Notes under the pieces: model-generated
The model's database searches: none
Seen by the model: only the letters and a program-made list of their open reading frames with translations
Told to the model about the DNA's origin: nothing
Source of the DNA: JBFAPK01 sp040676675
GTDB taxonomy: Bacteria > Actinomycetota > Actinomycetes > Mycobacteriales > Micromonosporaceae
Length of the DNA stretch: 64,000 nucleotides
NCBI RefSeq assembly: GCF_040676675.1
Contig: NZ_JBFAPK010000032.1
Coordinates: 41,396 to 105,395, forward strand
Direction: 5' to 3'
Shown here: positions 34,222 to 42,653 of the stretch, in pieces
Layout: every line of letters begins with the position of its first letter
Position numbering within the stretch: the first letter of the stretch is position 1
Program-made: the position numbers and the translations under genes

Positions 34222-35406
34222 TCACGCGGTGATCGCGAGGCGCTCGTCGGCCGGGATCGCGTGGCGGCGGCGGGTCGGGAGCATCGAGGTCGGGTGGGAG
34301 ACGCTCCAGGCCGCGGCCTTGCAGATCATCTCCTTGACGCGTACGGCCGTCCTGCCGGTGAGCGCGGACGGCTTGGGCTGGTCGTCCGGGGTCACCCACT
34401 GCACGACCGCGTCGCGGCGGCCGAGGCTGATGCACTGGGCGGTGTAGCCGATCTTGTTCGGCGGGGTCGGGCGTCCGGTCAGGCGAGCGGCGATGACGTC
34501 GGCCGCCAGGTAGGCCGAGGGAACCCCCGAGGCGCAGGACATCCGCAGTGGGATGCCGCTCGCGCCCCGTGCGAGCGCGGCATCACCGACGGCGTAGACG
34601 TCGGAGTGCGAGACCGACCGCATGGTCTCGTCGACGACGATCTGCCCCGTCGCGGAAACCCGCAGGGTCGTGGCCGCGGCGATGGGATGAACGGCGAAGC
34701 CGGCCGTCCAGACGGTCACCTGGGCCGGGATCGCTCGGCCGTCGGTGGTGACGGCGCCGGTCGGCTCGACGGTCGCGATGTCGGTGTGTTCGTGCACCTT
34801 GATGCCGAGCCGCTCGAAGGCCTTGCGCAGGTGACTCTGGGCCTTCCCACTCAGCCAGTCGCCGAGGCCGCCGCGCGCGGCGAGGGAGACCTGCAGGTCC
34901 GGCCGGACTTCGGCGATCTCGGTGACGGCTTCGATGCCGGTGAGGCCACCGCCGACGACGAGCACGGTTCCGCCCGCGGCGAGGCCGGCCAGCCGGTCAC
35001 GCAGCCGCAGCGCGGACTGCTTGCCGGCGATGTGGTGGGCATGCTCGGCGACGCCGGGAACGCCGGGGTCGGCAGCGGTGCTGCCGAGGGCGTAGACGAG
35101 CGTGTCATAAGCGATCTCGCCGGGACCGGCGGCGTCGACGATGTCGACGGTCCTGCGTTCGGCGTCGACGGCCGTGACCCGCGCAACCCGCACCCGCACG
35201 CCCGTGCCCGCGAAGACGTCGGTCAGCGGGCGGGGCTTCAGGTGCTGGCCGGTCGCCAGCTGGTGCATGCGGACGCGCTCGATGAACTCGGGATCGGCGT
35301 TGACGAGGGTGATCTCGGTGTCGGCGGGGTGCAGCCGCTTGGCCAGGCGCCCGGCGGCGTTGGCTCCGGCATATCCGGCCCCGAGGATGACGATGCGGTG
35401 CTTCAT
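34222..35406 (-). CDS. FAD-dependent NADH dehydrogenase-like oxidoreductase
   Basis: 394 aa. FAD-binding GxGxxG (IVILGAGYAGANAA) is at the start, the NAD-binding VLVVGGGLTGIEAVTE lies near residue 147, and the second FAD motif VYAVGDAAL near residue 273. The arrangement matches type II NADH:quinone oxidoreductase relatives; the C-terminal membrane-anchoring helix of true NDH-2 is not clear. The gene follows an ECF41-type sigma gene by 82 nt on the same strand. ECF41 factors are typically linked to such oxidoreductases, so it is the likely target. Confidence 0.88.
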   Translation of the reverse strand: MKHRIVILGAGYAGANAAGRLAKRLHPADTEITLVNADPEFIERVRMHQLATGQHLKPRPLTDVFAGTGVRVRVARVTAVDAERRTVDIVDAAGPGEIAYDTLVYALGSTAADPGVPGVAEHAHHIAGKQSALRLRDRLAGLAAGGTVLVVGGGLTGIEAVTEIAEVRPDLQVSLAARGGLGDWLSGKAQSHLRKAFERLGIKVHEHTDIATVEPTGAVTTDGRAIPAQVTVWTAGFAVHPIAAATTLRVSATGQIVVDETMRSVSHSDVYAVGDAALARGASGIPLRMSCASGVPSAYLAADVIAARLTGRPTPPNKIGYTAQCISLGRRDAVVQWVTPDDQPKPSALTGRTAVRVKEMICKAAAWSVSHPTSMLPTRRRHAIPADERLAITA

Positions 35407-35488
35407 GGTCGCGCTCCTGTCCGGTCGGTGTTCGCTTCCTGAACCGGATGGCGGCGCGAAGCCTGACAGCGGTGGGACGTGACCTGGG

Positions 35489-36433
35489 TCACCAGTCGCC
35501 GGTGAGTGGCTCCCCGTGTTCGGACACGGCCCACTGGCGCCTCGCGCGTTCGAGCTTGCCGGGGTTCGCCTGGGCGTGGACGGCCGCGATGCCGTCGGCG
35601 GTCACGTCCAGCGAGAAAACTCCGGCGACCCGGTCACCGACCACCATCACCAGCGCGGGTACGCCATTGGCGACCGCGGCGAACAGCTCGGGGCGACCAC
35701 CGATCATCTCCCACTTGGCCTCGCTGGGCGTGAACAGCGCGCGGAGGAACCTCGCCACCCGCAGGGCACCGGTGATCGGCTGAGGCACCGAGAAGACCAC
35801 GCCGCCACCGTCGCCGACGCTGGTCGCGTCGTCGGTCAGCATCCGTACCAGCGAGTCTGTCTTGCCGCTGAGTGCCGCGGCGAGGAACTCCTCGACGATT
35901 TTGCGGGCCGCGGCCGCGTCGACCGCCACCCGGCGCCGGTCGTCGGCCAGGTGCTGCTTGGCCCGCCGGTAGACCTGCTGGCAGTTCGACTCGGTGAGGT
36001 CGAGCACCTCGGCGATCTCGCCGTGCGAGTATCCGAACGCTTCGCGCAGCACGTACACGACGCGCTCCTTGGCCGAGAGCCGCTCCATCAGCGTGAGCAT
36101 CGCGATCGAGACCGATTCCCGCTGCTCGACGGTGTCGGACGGGCCGAGCATCCGGTCCCCGGCGAAGACCGGCTCGGGGAGCCACTGGCCCACATAGATT
36201 TCTCGCCTGGCGCGGGCCGAGGTGAGCCGGTTGAGGCAGACGTTGGTGAGCACCTTCGTCAGCCACGCCTCGGGCGTCTCGATGAGCTCCCGGTCGGCGG
36301 ACTGCCAGCGCAGGAACGTGTCCTGCACCGCGTCCTCGGCATCGTTCGCCGACCCCAGCAGGCGGTACGCGATCGCCTCCAACCGCGCCCTGGCCCCCTC
36401 GAACACCTCGACCTCGTGCGCGCCGACCCGCAT
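35489..36433 (-). CDS. ECF41/SigJ-type RNA polymerase sigma factor
   Basis: 314 aa from ATG. Region 2 (RLEAIAYRLLGSANDAEDAVQDTFLRW) and region 4 (LSAKERVVYVLREAFGYSHGEIAEVLDLTESNCQQVYRRAKQ) are followed by a SnoaL-like domain with GDGGGV and NPGKL. These correspond to the DGGGK and NPDKL motifs of ECF41, whose C-terminal extension controls activity without a separate anti-sigma factor; the Lys in the first motif is Val here. It likely drives the adjacent oxidoreductase gene. Confidence 0.9.
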   Translation of the reverse strand: MRVGAHEVEVFEGARARLEAIAYRLLGSANDAEDAVQDTFLRWQSADRELIETPEAWLTKVLTNVCLNRLTSARARREIYVGQWLPEPVFAGDRMLGPSDTVEQRESVSIAMLTLMERLSAKERVVYVLREAFGYSHGEIAEVLDLTESNCQQVYRRAKQHLADDRRRVAVDAAAARKIVEEFLAAALSGKTDSLVRMLTDDATSVGDGGGVVFSVPQPITGALRVARFLRALFTPSEAKWEMIGGRPELFAAVANGVPALVMVVGDRVAGVFSLDVTADGIAAVHAQANPGKLERARRQWAVSEHGEPLTGDW

Positions 36434-36617
36434 GACCCCCAGTTAACCATCCACCCCGGTAACGGTGATCTCCCTCAGCTCCACCACGGCAGGGCCGCCG
36501 TCCTGGAAAGGTCGGCGGCCATCTCGCTTCGGGTGACGCTCTTGTTTCTGGCGAACGCTCCGGCCCGGGACGGGGCCATCCCGGGCCGGAGGTGTCGTGG
36601 ACTGTGGGTCCCGCCGG

Positions 36618-37295
36618 TCAGACGAAGTTCACGTCGCTGCACCACATGTAGGCCTGGTCGAGGTGCGAGGCCTGCCAGATGACGAAGACGATGTGACGCC
36701 CGGTGTAACCGGAGGTCGAGACGTTGAACGTGATGTTCTGTGCCGGCGCGTACCGCCCGGTCTGGGTGATGAAGTCGAGGTTCCCCCAGCCGAGGGTCTG
36801 CGTGGTCGGGTTGAACCCGTTCTTGCTGACGTAGACCCGGAAGTAGTCGGCACCGTGGCTGGCCTGGTCGTACAGCTGGATCGAGAAGTTGCGGCTGATG
36901 TTGGTCGCCTTCCACGATCCGGCCCGGTTCAGGCTGTTGTTCCTGGAGAGGGCGTTGCTGCACAGCTGCCCGTCGGGCGTGCGGGCCTGGAACTGCCCGC
37001 CGAGGCCGTCCCGGAGCGCGCTCATCCAGTTCCACATGGTGTCAGGGTTGGCCTGGAACGCCTGCCAACACATGGGGTCCTGTTGCTGCATGGCCGGGTT
37101 GGTGTGCTGGCTACCCCAGTCCTTCCAGCACTGGTAGGCCCGGGACTGCGGGTTGATGATGGTGCCGTGGGCCTGGGCCGCGCCGGCCCAGGGGAGCATC
37201 CCGACCACCGTGGCGAGCAGCAGGACAAGCGCTCGAACGGGCTGACGGACGGCTGACCGGGATCGCCGGCCGGATTGCTCGGTGTGTGAACGCAC
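36618..37295 (-). CDS. Secreted AA10 lytic polysaccharide monooxygenase
   Basis: 225 aa from GTG. A signal peptide ends AAQA|HGT, leaving His43 as residue 1 of the mature enzyme. With the second histidine in DQASHGADYF it forms the copper histidine brace. Cysteines at YQCW, PMCW, LCSN and MWCS fit two disulfides. It would oxidatively cleave crystalline cellulose or chitin outside the cell. No carbohydrate-binding module is attached. A perfect CebR-type operator 40-53 nt upstream points to cellulose control. Confidence 0.92.
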   Translation of the reverse strand: MRSHTEQSGRRSRSAVRQPVRALVLLLATVVGMLPWAGAAQAHGTIINPQSRAYQCWKDWGSQHTNPAMQQQDPMCWQAFQANPDTMWNWMSALRDGLGGQFQARTPDGQLCSNALSRNNSLNRAGSWKATNISRNFSIQLYDQASHGADYFRVYVSKNGFNPTTQTLGWGNLDFITQTGRYAPAQNITFNVSTSGYTGRHIVFVIWQASHLDQAYMWCSDVNFV

Positions 37296-37332
37296 TGTAC
37301 GACCTCCGTTCCTTCGCGGCGCTCAAGATCAG

Positions 37333-37350
37333 ATTGGGAGCGCTCCCAAT
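37333..37350 (-). promoter_or_regulatory. CebR-type operator
   Basis: ATTGGGAGCGCTCCCAAT is an 18-bp perfect palindrome containing the Streptomyces CebR box TGGGAGCGCTCCCA (37335-37348). CebR is the cellobiose-released LacI-family repressor of cellulase genes. The site lies directly upstream of the polysaccharide monooxygenase gene. Confidence 0.85.
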
Positions 37351-37533
37351 AAGTGTGGCAGTTGCGGGTCAAGATATCAATAAGCGTCTATTGATAACGG
37401 TGTGGGTCGAGTGGGTCGAAGTGCCGCCGAGCACGCATCGCGGCTGGTCCGGCTCCTGGGTGGCCGGCGAAAAGTTCGGTAGGCGATCGACGCTCGACGT
37501 CCGCCGGAGGTGTCGGGCATTCGCCGTACGATT

Positions 37534-38484
37534 CTATGATCGTGGGCCCGATCGTTGGCCCCACGTCGGCATCCACACCTCTTCGCCGGGTGCGTCCACC
37601 CGCCTGGAGCCGAGGTGGTCGCGAAGTTCCCCGAGCGCGGGGTGCGGGTTGTCGTCCCGCCAGATCAGCGAGATCGGGTAGACGGGCGCCGGGTCGCGCA
37701 CCGGTATGCGCCGCAGGTCGTAGCTGTCCGGCCACAGGTACCGCGAGCGCTCCCCCACCAGGGTCGCCAACTCCGCGGAGTCGGCTATCTCGGCCAGCAG
37801 TGCCTCGTTGCCGAAGACCGGCCCGACCCGGTCGATGGTGAGCCCGAACGCGGCGGCGAGTTCGTCGTAGAAGTCGGCCCACTCGGTACCGGGGGTCATG
37901 CCCGGCATCCAGATCCGGTGCCCGACGAGTTGGGCGGGCGTGACGACGCGCGCGTTGGCCAGCGCGTGGCGTGGGCCGACGAGGATCTCGTGCGGTTCGT
38001 CGATCACGCGGGTGGCCCTGATCCCGGCCGGCAGTTGGCGCGCGGGCATGGTGACCGCGTGGAAGGTGGCGTCGATCGTCCCGGCCTCGACGGCGGCGAC
38101 CGCACCCTCGACCTCGACGTCCAGCGTCACGACATCCAGCGCGACCTCGGGGTGCACGCGGTGGAATTCCTGGAGCAGCACCGCCGCGGCGACCCGCCGG
38201 TTGACGACGTCGACGCGCAGTGCGCGCCGGCCGGGGCGTACGGACGCGTCGGCCCGCTCGGCCACCCGCAGGAGGTCCCGGGCGTGGGGCAGGAACGCCT
38301 GGCCGTCGATGGTGAGCTGGACCCCTCGGGCGGTACGGAGGAACAGGCGTACGCCCAGGTCCTTCTCCAGCGCGGCGACGCGCTTGGAGACGGCCTGCTG
38401 GGTGATCGACAGCGCGGCGGCGGCCTCCTGGAACTGTCCGGCGTCCGCGGCGGCGACGAAGGTACGCACGGCGTCGAGATCCAC
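37534..38484 (-). CDS. LysR family transcriptional regulator
   Basis: About 316 aa from GTG at 38484 (VDLDAVRTFVAAADAGQFQEAAAALSITQQAVSKRV), with an alternative GTG at 38502. The N-terminal winged helix-turn-helix is typical, and a LysR substrate domain follows. It is divergent from an MFS transporter gene, a usual arrangement for LysR-controlled exporters; two copies of a 14-bp semi-palindrome lie in the gap. Confidence 0.9.
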   Translation of the reverse strand: MDLDAVRTFVAAADAGQFQEAAAALSITQQAVSKRVAALEKDLGVRLFLRTARGVQLTIDGQAFLPHARDLLRVAERADASVRPGRRALRVDVVNRRVAAAVLLQEFHRVHPEVALDVVTLDVEVEGAVAAVEAGTIDATFHAVTMPARQLPAGIRATRVIDEPHEILVGPRHALANARVVTPAQLVGHRIWMPGMTPGTEWADFYDELAAAFGLTIDRVGPVFGNEALLAEIADSAELATLVGERSRYLWPDSYDLRRIPVRDPAPVYPISLIWRDDNPHPALGELRDHLGSRRVDAPGEEVWMPTWGQRSGPRS

Positions 38485-38503
38485 GCACCGAACCCTAACC
38501 ACA

Positions 38504-38592
38504 CAACGGCGGGTTGTGGCTCACCGCCGTACCGGTTGTTTGATCTCCTCGTCGCGGCCTTGCTTTGATCTCCGGGGTCAACGGCGGGTTGT
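38504..38592. promoter_or_regulatory. Two direct copies of CAACGGCGGGTTGT
   Basis: The identical 14-mer occurs at 38504-38517 and 38579-38592, each with CAAC...GTTG dyad symmetry, in the 133-bp gap between the LysR and MFS genes. They are probable LysR binding sites, spaced 75 bp. Confidence 0.6.
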
Positions 38593-38617
38593 TCGTGGCG
38601 GGAGGTGCGGGGCTGCG

Positions 38618-39886
38618 ATGGCCAGACAATCCCTGGGGCGGCGGTTCGGGTGGTTGTGGGCAGCGTATGCGGTCAGCGCCTACGGCTCCGGGCTGGGATT
38701 CGGCGCGTTGCCGCTGCTCGCCGTGCTGGTGTCGCACGCCAGCGCCGCCCAGGTCGCCGCGCTGGCCGCGGTCGGGCCGGCGGTGGGCGCACTCATCGCG
38801 TTGCCGCTCGGGCCGTGGGTGGAGTTCCACCGCAAGCGCCCCATGATGATCGCGATGGACCTGGTCCGGTTCGCGGCCATGACGACCATCCCGATCGCGT
38901 ACGCCCTCGGGCGGCTCGGCTTCGTTCAACTGCTGGTCGTCTCGACCGTGCTCGCCGCCGCCAAGATCGCCTTCAACGCGGCCAGCGGCGCGTACCTCAA
39001 GGCCCTCGTCCGCCCGGCGGACCTGCTCGTGGCGAACGCCCGGTTCGAGTCGACGACCTGGAGCTCCATCGCCGTCGGACCACCCCTGGGCGGCGCGGCC
39101 ATCGGCCTGTTCGGGCCGGTGACCACCGTGCTGGCCGACGCGCTCAGCTACCTGCTCTCCGCGCTGGGCATCACCGCGATCCGCCACCGGGAAGACGACC
39201 CGCGACGAACCGAGGGCCGCCGGGTCCGGGCCGGCGAGCTGCTCGACGGTTGGCGGCACCTGCTGACCCACCCCGGCCTGCGGGCGCTCTACCTCAACCA
39301 GCTGCTCGTCGGCGGACTCATCATGGCCACCGAGCCGCTGCTGGCCGTCCTCCTGCTCCGCGAACTCGGATTCCCACCCTGGCAGTACGGCCTCGCCTTC
39401 GCCGCCCCCTGCCTCGGCGGGCTTGTCGGCTCGCGCCTCGCCCGCCGCGTCGTGGCGCGGTACGGCCAACACCGGATCATCCGTACCGTCGGCACGCTGC
39501 GCGCGGTCTGGCTGATCGGCCTCGCCTTCGTCCAGCCCGGCCTCGCCGGCCTCGCCACGGTGATCGCCGTCGAACTGGCGATCATCATCAGCATGAGCCT
39601 CTACAACCCCGTGCTCGCCACCTACCGGCTCGAACAGACACCCCGGGACCGACTCGCCCGCACCCTGACGGCCTGGTCGATCAGCAGCAGCGCCGCCATC
39701 GCCGTCCTCAGCGCGCTCGGCGGCCTGCTCGCCGACGCCACCAGCCCGCGTACCGCCATCGCGGTCGCCGGGCTGCTCATCCTCGCCAGCCCGCTGCTGC
39801 TGCCCCGCCGCCCGAGCCCCGCACCCGCACCCGAGCCGGAGCTGGCCACGACCGGTCCCGCGAGGGACGGCGGGCGTGTCGCATGA
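38618..39886 (+). CDS. MFS transporter
   Basis: 422 aa from ATG with GGAGGTG upstream. It has about 12 membrane helices and the usual cytoplasmic loop after helix 2 (GPWVEFHRKRPMMIAMD). Resembles the putative drug-efflux MFS branch (DHA3-like) rather than a sugar symporter. A Pro-rich C-terminal tail follows the last helix. The adjacent LysR gene probably controls it. Substrate unknown. Confidence 0.88.
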   Translation: MARQSLGRRFGWLWAAYAVSAYGSGLGFGALPLLAVLVSHASAAQVAALAAVGPAVGALIALPLGPWVEFHRKRPMMIAMDLVRFAAMTTIPIAYALGRLGFVQLLVVSTVLAAAKIAFNAASGAYLKALVRPADLLVANARFESTTWSSIAVGPPLGGAAIGLFGPVTTVLADALSYLLSALGITAIRHREDDPRRTEGRRVRAGELLDGWRHLLTHPGLRALYLNQLLVGGLIMATEPLLAVLLLRELGFPPWQYGLAFAAPCLGGLVGSRLARRVVARYGQHRIIRTVGTLRAVWLIGLAFVQPGLAGLATVIAVELAIIISMSLYNPVLATYRLEQTPRDRLARTLTAWSISSSAAIAVLSALGGLLADATSPRTAIAVAGLLILASPLLLPRRPSPAPAPEPELATTGPARDGGRVA

Positions 39887-39997
39887 GGTCAGGTACGGGG
39901 CCGCCAACCGCTGAGCACGTGACAACAGCACGAGCCGGACCTGAGCCACCCGTGCGACACCGCGGCCGACCCGCCGATGCAGAAAGAGGAGCAATTC

Positions 39998-40287
39998 ATG
40001 GGCGTCACCGCACTTGACGCGTCCAGCGCGCTTGTCATCATCGACCTGCAGCTACGCCGCCGCGGCGTCACGCAGGTCGTGCTGGCCGGGCTCACCACCA
40101 GCATCGGCGTGGAGTCGACCGCTCGGGCGGCCTACGAACACGGCTACCAGATCACGCTCGCGGCGGACGCTATGGCCGATCTGGACGTGGCGGCGCACCG
40201 CAACAGCACTGAACGGATCTTTCCCCCCTCGGCGAGACCGGCTCCACCACCGACCTCGTGAAGATGCTCGCGAAGACCCGCGACTGA
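39998..40287 (+). pseudogene. Isochorismatase-like hydrolase remnant
   Basis: The frame begins MGVTALDASSALVIIDLQ, the normal start of a cysteine hydrolase, but jumps at once to LRRRGVTQVVLAGLTTSIGVESTARAAYEHGYQI, which belongs ~100 residues later. The central part with the catalytic Lys is missing. After TERIFP the frame breaks at a run of six C (40223-40228); shifting one base restores LGETGSTTDLVKMLAKTRD and a stop. The usual catalytic Cys position reads TTSIGVES instead of the usual T-x-x-C-V-E. It is a decayed gene. Confidence 0.8.
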
Positions 40288-40351
40288 CACCCGCCGACGG
40301 CGACCAACTCGCCGAGCGGTCCCGCGCCGTGAAGACCACGGCTTCGGCCCC

Positions 40352-40390
40352 ACCACCGACCCGCGAGAGCGGGTCGGTGGTCTTTCTTTT
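40352..40390 (+). terminator. Rho-independent terminator
   Basis: A perfect 13-bp stem ACCACCGACCCGC / GCGGGTCGGTGGT (40352-40364 with 40369-40381) closes a GAGA loop and is followed by CTTTCTTTT. It lies 64 nt after the isochorismatase remnant. Confidence 0.85.
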
Positions 40391-40526
40391 CCGGTAAGGC
40401 CGGTCCTCCTCGGCGTACGCGTGTGCCTCGGGCGACTTTTCCTCCGTCGTCGATGCCGGCGGACCGGTCGTGACCTGCTGCTTGTGCTCGGTCGGCGCCA
40501 GGCTGGTGCCAGAGGTGGCGCGCAAG

Positions 40527-40579
40527 TGGTGCCATACAAACTTGTCGCCGTGCCATACGTGTGCCATATTGGCACCACG
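40527..40579. promoter_or_regulatory. GTGCCATA repeat cluster upstream of drrAB-type operon
   Basis: GTGCCATA occurs three times (40530-40537, 40551-40558, 40562-40569). The last is half of the palindrome GTGCCATATTGGCAC (40562-40576), and the flanks GTGGTGCCA / TGGCACCAC are also inverted. This is probably a binding cluster for a repressor encoded elsewhere, 130-180 bp before the ABC genes. Confidence 0.6.
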
Positions 40580-40707
40580 AACGTGACCGGGTACGTGCGC
40601 AACCTCCGGCGCGAGCTCGCCACCCCCGCCGAAGTCGGTGGTGACGAGGCGCATGCGTTGGTCGAGCGCCCCGAACCAGCCCCGCTCCTGGGCCCAGAAA
40701 GGCAACC

Positions 40708-41667
40708 ATGACCAGCACGCACACCCGGCCGGCGATCGCCGTGACCGGACTACGGAAGACCTTCGGTGACCAGGTCGTGCTCGACGGTCTCGACCTGAAC
40801 GTGCAGCGGGGAACGGTCTTCTCGCTGCTCGGCGCGAACGGCGCCGGGAAGACCACCACCGTGAAGATCCTGTCCACCCTGCTCAGCGCCGACGCCGGCG
40901 ACGTCCAGGTCGCCGGGCACGACCTCGGCCGCGAACCGGACGCGGTGCGCGCCGCCATCGGTGTCACCGGCCAGTTCTCCGCGGTGGACAACCTGCTCAC
41001 CGGCGAGGAGAACCTGCTGCTGATGGCGGACCTGCACCACCTCGCCAGGGGCGAGCGCCGGCGGCGGGCCGTCCAGCTGCTCGAACAGTTCGACCTCACC
41101 GAGGCGGGCCGGAAGCCGGCAGCGACCTACTCGGGAGGCATGCGGCGGCGGCTCGACCTGGCGATGACGCTGGTGGGCAGCCCGCAGGTGATCTTCCTCG
41201 ACGAGCCGACCACCGGACTGGACCCGCGCAGCCGCCGGAACATGTGGCAGATCATCCGGGAGCTGGTGGCCGGCGGCGTCACCATCTTCCTGACCACGCA
41301 GTACCTGGAGGAAGCCGACGAGCTGGCCGACCGGATCGCCGTCCTCGACCACGGTCGGGTGGTCGCCGAGGGAACCGCGGAGGAGCTGAAGCGCCGCATC
41401 CCCGGCGGGCACGTACGCCTGCGGTTCGCCGATCCGCAGGGCCTCGCCGCGGCCATGGGCGTGCTGGACCAGGCGTCGCGCGACAACGACGCGCTCGCCC
41501 TGCGGGTGCCGAGCGACGGCAGTCTGCGCTCGCTGAAGGCCCTGATCGGCCGGCTCGACGACCGGGCCATCGAGGTCGACGAACTGTCCGTGCACACCCC
41601 CGATCTCGACGACGTCTTCCTCGCCCTCACCGGCAACCCCACCAACGAGAAGGTGACCACCCGATGA
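40708..41667 (+). CDS. DrrA-type ABC transporter ATP-binding protein
   Basis: 319 aa. Walker A GANGAGKTT near residue 46, signature YSGGMRRRLDLA near residue 142 and Walker B VIFLDEP near residue 162 are intact, and the C-terminal DrrA-type domain is present (VDELSVHTPDLDDVFLALTG). It powers export by the permease that overlaps it by 4 nt. Family members give resistance to or export daunorubicin-like drugs or lipids; no biosynthetic genes adjoin. Confidence 0.92.
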   Translation: MTSTHTRPAIAVTGLRKTFGDQVVLDGLDLNVQRGTVFSLLGANGAGKTTTVKILSTLLSADAGDVQVAGHDLGREPDAVRAAIGVTGQFSAVDNLLTGEENLLLMADLHHLARGERRRRAVQLLEQFDLTEAGRKPAATYSGGMRRRLDLAMTLVGSPQVIFLDEPTTGLDPRSRRNMWQIIRELVAGGVTIFLTTQYLEEADELADRIAVLDHGRVVAEGTAEELKRRIPGGHVRLRFADPQGLAAAMGVLDQASRDNDALALRVPSDGSLRSLKALIGRLDDRAIEVDELSVHTPDLDDVFLALTGNPTNEKVTTR

Positions 41668-42497
41668 GCACGTCCGCCCTCGCCCGTACGGCGCCGGCAA
41701 GCCTCCGTTTCCACCCGCTGCGCGACTCGGCGACGATGCTGCGCCGCAACCTCAAGCGCATGCTGCGGTACCCGTCGATGACCCTGATGCTCATCGGGAT
41801 GCCCGTCGTCTTCCTGCTGCTCTTCGTCTACGTGCTCGGCGGCACGCTGGGCGCCGGGCTCGCCGGGACGGTGCACGCCGGCGCGGCCGGCGGACGCGCC
41901 GCGTACGCCAACTACGTGGCGCCGGCGATCATCCTGATGACCGTGACGGCCACGGTCCAGGGGACCGCGATCTCGATCGCCATGGACATGACCGAGGGCA
42001 TCATCACCCGGTTCCGTACGATGCACATCGCCCGGGTCTCGGTGCTGACCGGACACGTCCTCGGCAGCATGATCCAGGCGGTGTTCAGCCTGGCGGTTGT
42101 GATCGGCGTGGCGGTGCTGGTCGGCTTCCGGCCCACCGCCGGGCCCGGTGCGTGGCTGGCCACGGCCGGTTTCCTGCTGGCGGTGACCTTCGCGCTCGTC
42201 TGGTTGTCCGTCGCGCTCGGCCAGGTGAGCAAGAGCGTCGAGACCGCGAGCAACCTGCCCATGCCGCTCGTCCTGCTGCCCTTCCTCGGCAGCGGGTTCG
42301 TCCCCACGGACTCCATGCCGGCGGGTCTGCGCTGGTTCGCCGAGTACCAGCCGTTCACGCCGATCATCGAAACCCTGCGCGGCCTGCTGTTGGACGAGCC
42401 GATCGGGAACAACGCCTGGATCGGGCTCGCCTGGTGCGCGGCCATCGCGCTGGGCGGATACCTCTGGTCGAAGCGACTGTTCAACCGCCAGTCCTGA
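41664..42497 (+). CDS. DrrB-type ABC transporter permease
   Basis: 277 aa from ATG overlapping the ATPase stop (ATGA). It is an ABC-2 type membrane protein with about six helices, and contains the family region MDMTEGIITRFRTMHIARVSVLTGHVLGS after helix 2. Ends WSKRLFNRQ. Works with the preceding ATPase as an exporter. Confidence 0.92.
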   Translation: MSTSALARTAPASLRFHPLRDSATMLRRNLKRMLRYPSMTLMLIGMPVVFLLLFVYVLGGTLGAGLAGTVHAGAAGGRAAYANYVAPAIILMTVTATVQGTAISIAMDMTEGIITRFRTMHIARVSVLTGHVLGSMIQAVFSLAVVIGVAVLVGFRPTAGPGAWLATAGFLLAVTFALVWLSVALGQVSKSVETASNLPMPLVLLPFLGSGFVPTDSMPAGLRWFAEYQPFTPIIETLRGLLLDEPIGNNAWIGLAWCAAIALGGYLWSKRLFNRQS

Positions 42498-42561
42498 GCC
42501 CGCCGCGCCCGGCCGCCGCCGGTGAGAACCCGGCCGCCGCCGGCGAGATCCGGCCGGCCGC

Positions 42562-42595
42562 CCCGCCCGTACCTCCTGGGACAGGTACGGGCGGG
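42562..42595. terminator. Bidirectional hairpin terminator
   Basis: A 13-bp stem CCCGCCCGTACCT / AGGTACGGGCGGG (42562-42574 with 42583-42595) with an 8-nt loop lies between the convergent permease and FMN-reductase genes and could terminate both. Confidence 0.75.
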
Positions 42596-42653
42596 CCGGC
42601 TCCGGTATGCGGTGGCGTCCCGTTAGGTCGTGCCTCCTCGGCGCCGCCCGGCG

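Larger units (their letters stand above)
40288..40707. other. 420-bp gap with terminator and operator repeats
   Basis: Between the decayed hydrolase and the ABC exporter. It holds the terminator at 40352-40390 and, at 40527-40579, an operator-like repeat cluster. Frames here carry no recognisable domain. Confidence 0.6.

Noticed and set aside
40421..40711. 96-codon plus-strand frame before the ABC operon
   Set aside because: Runs through the operator repeats, has no domain and no good ribosome site.
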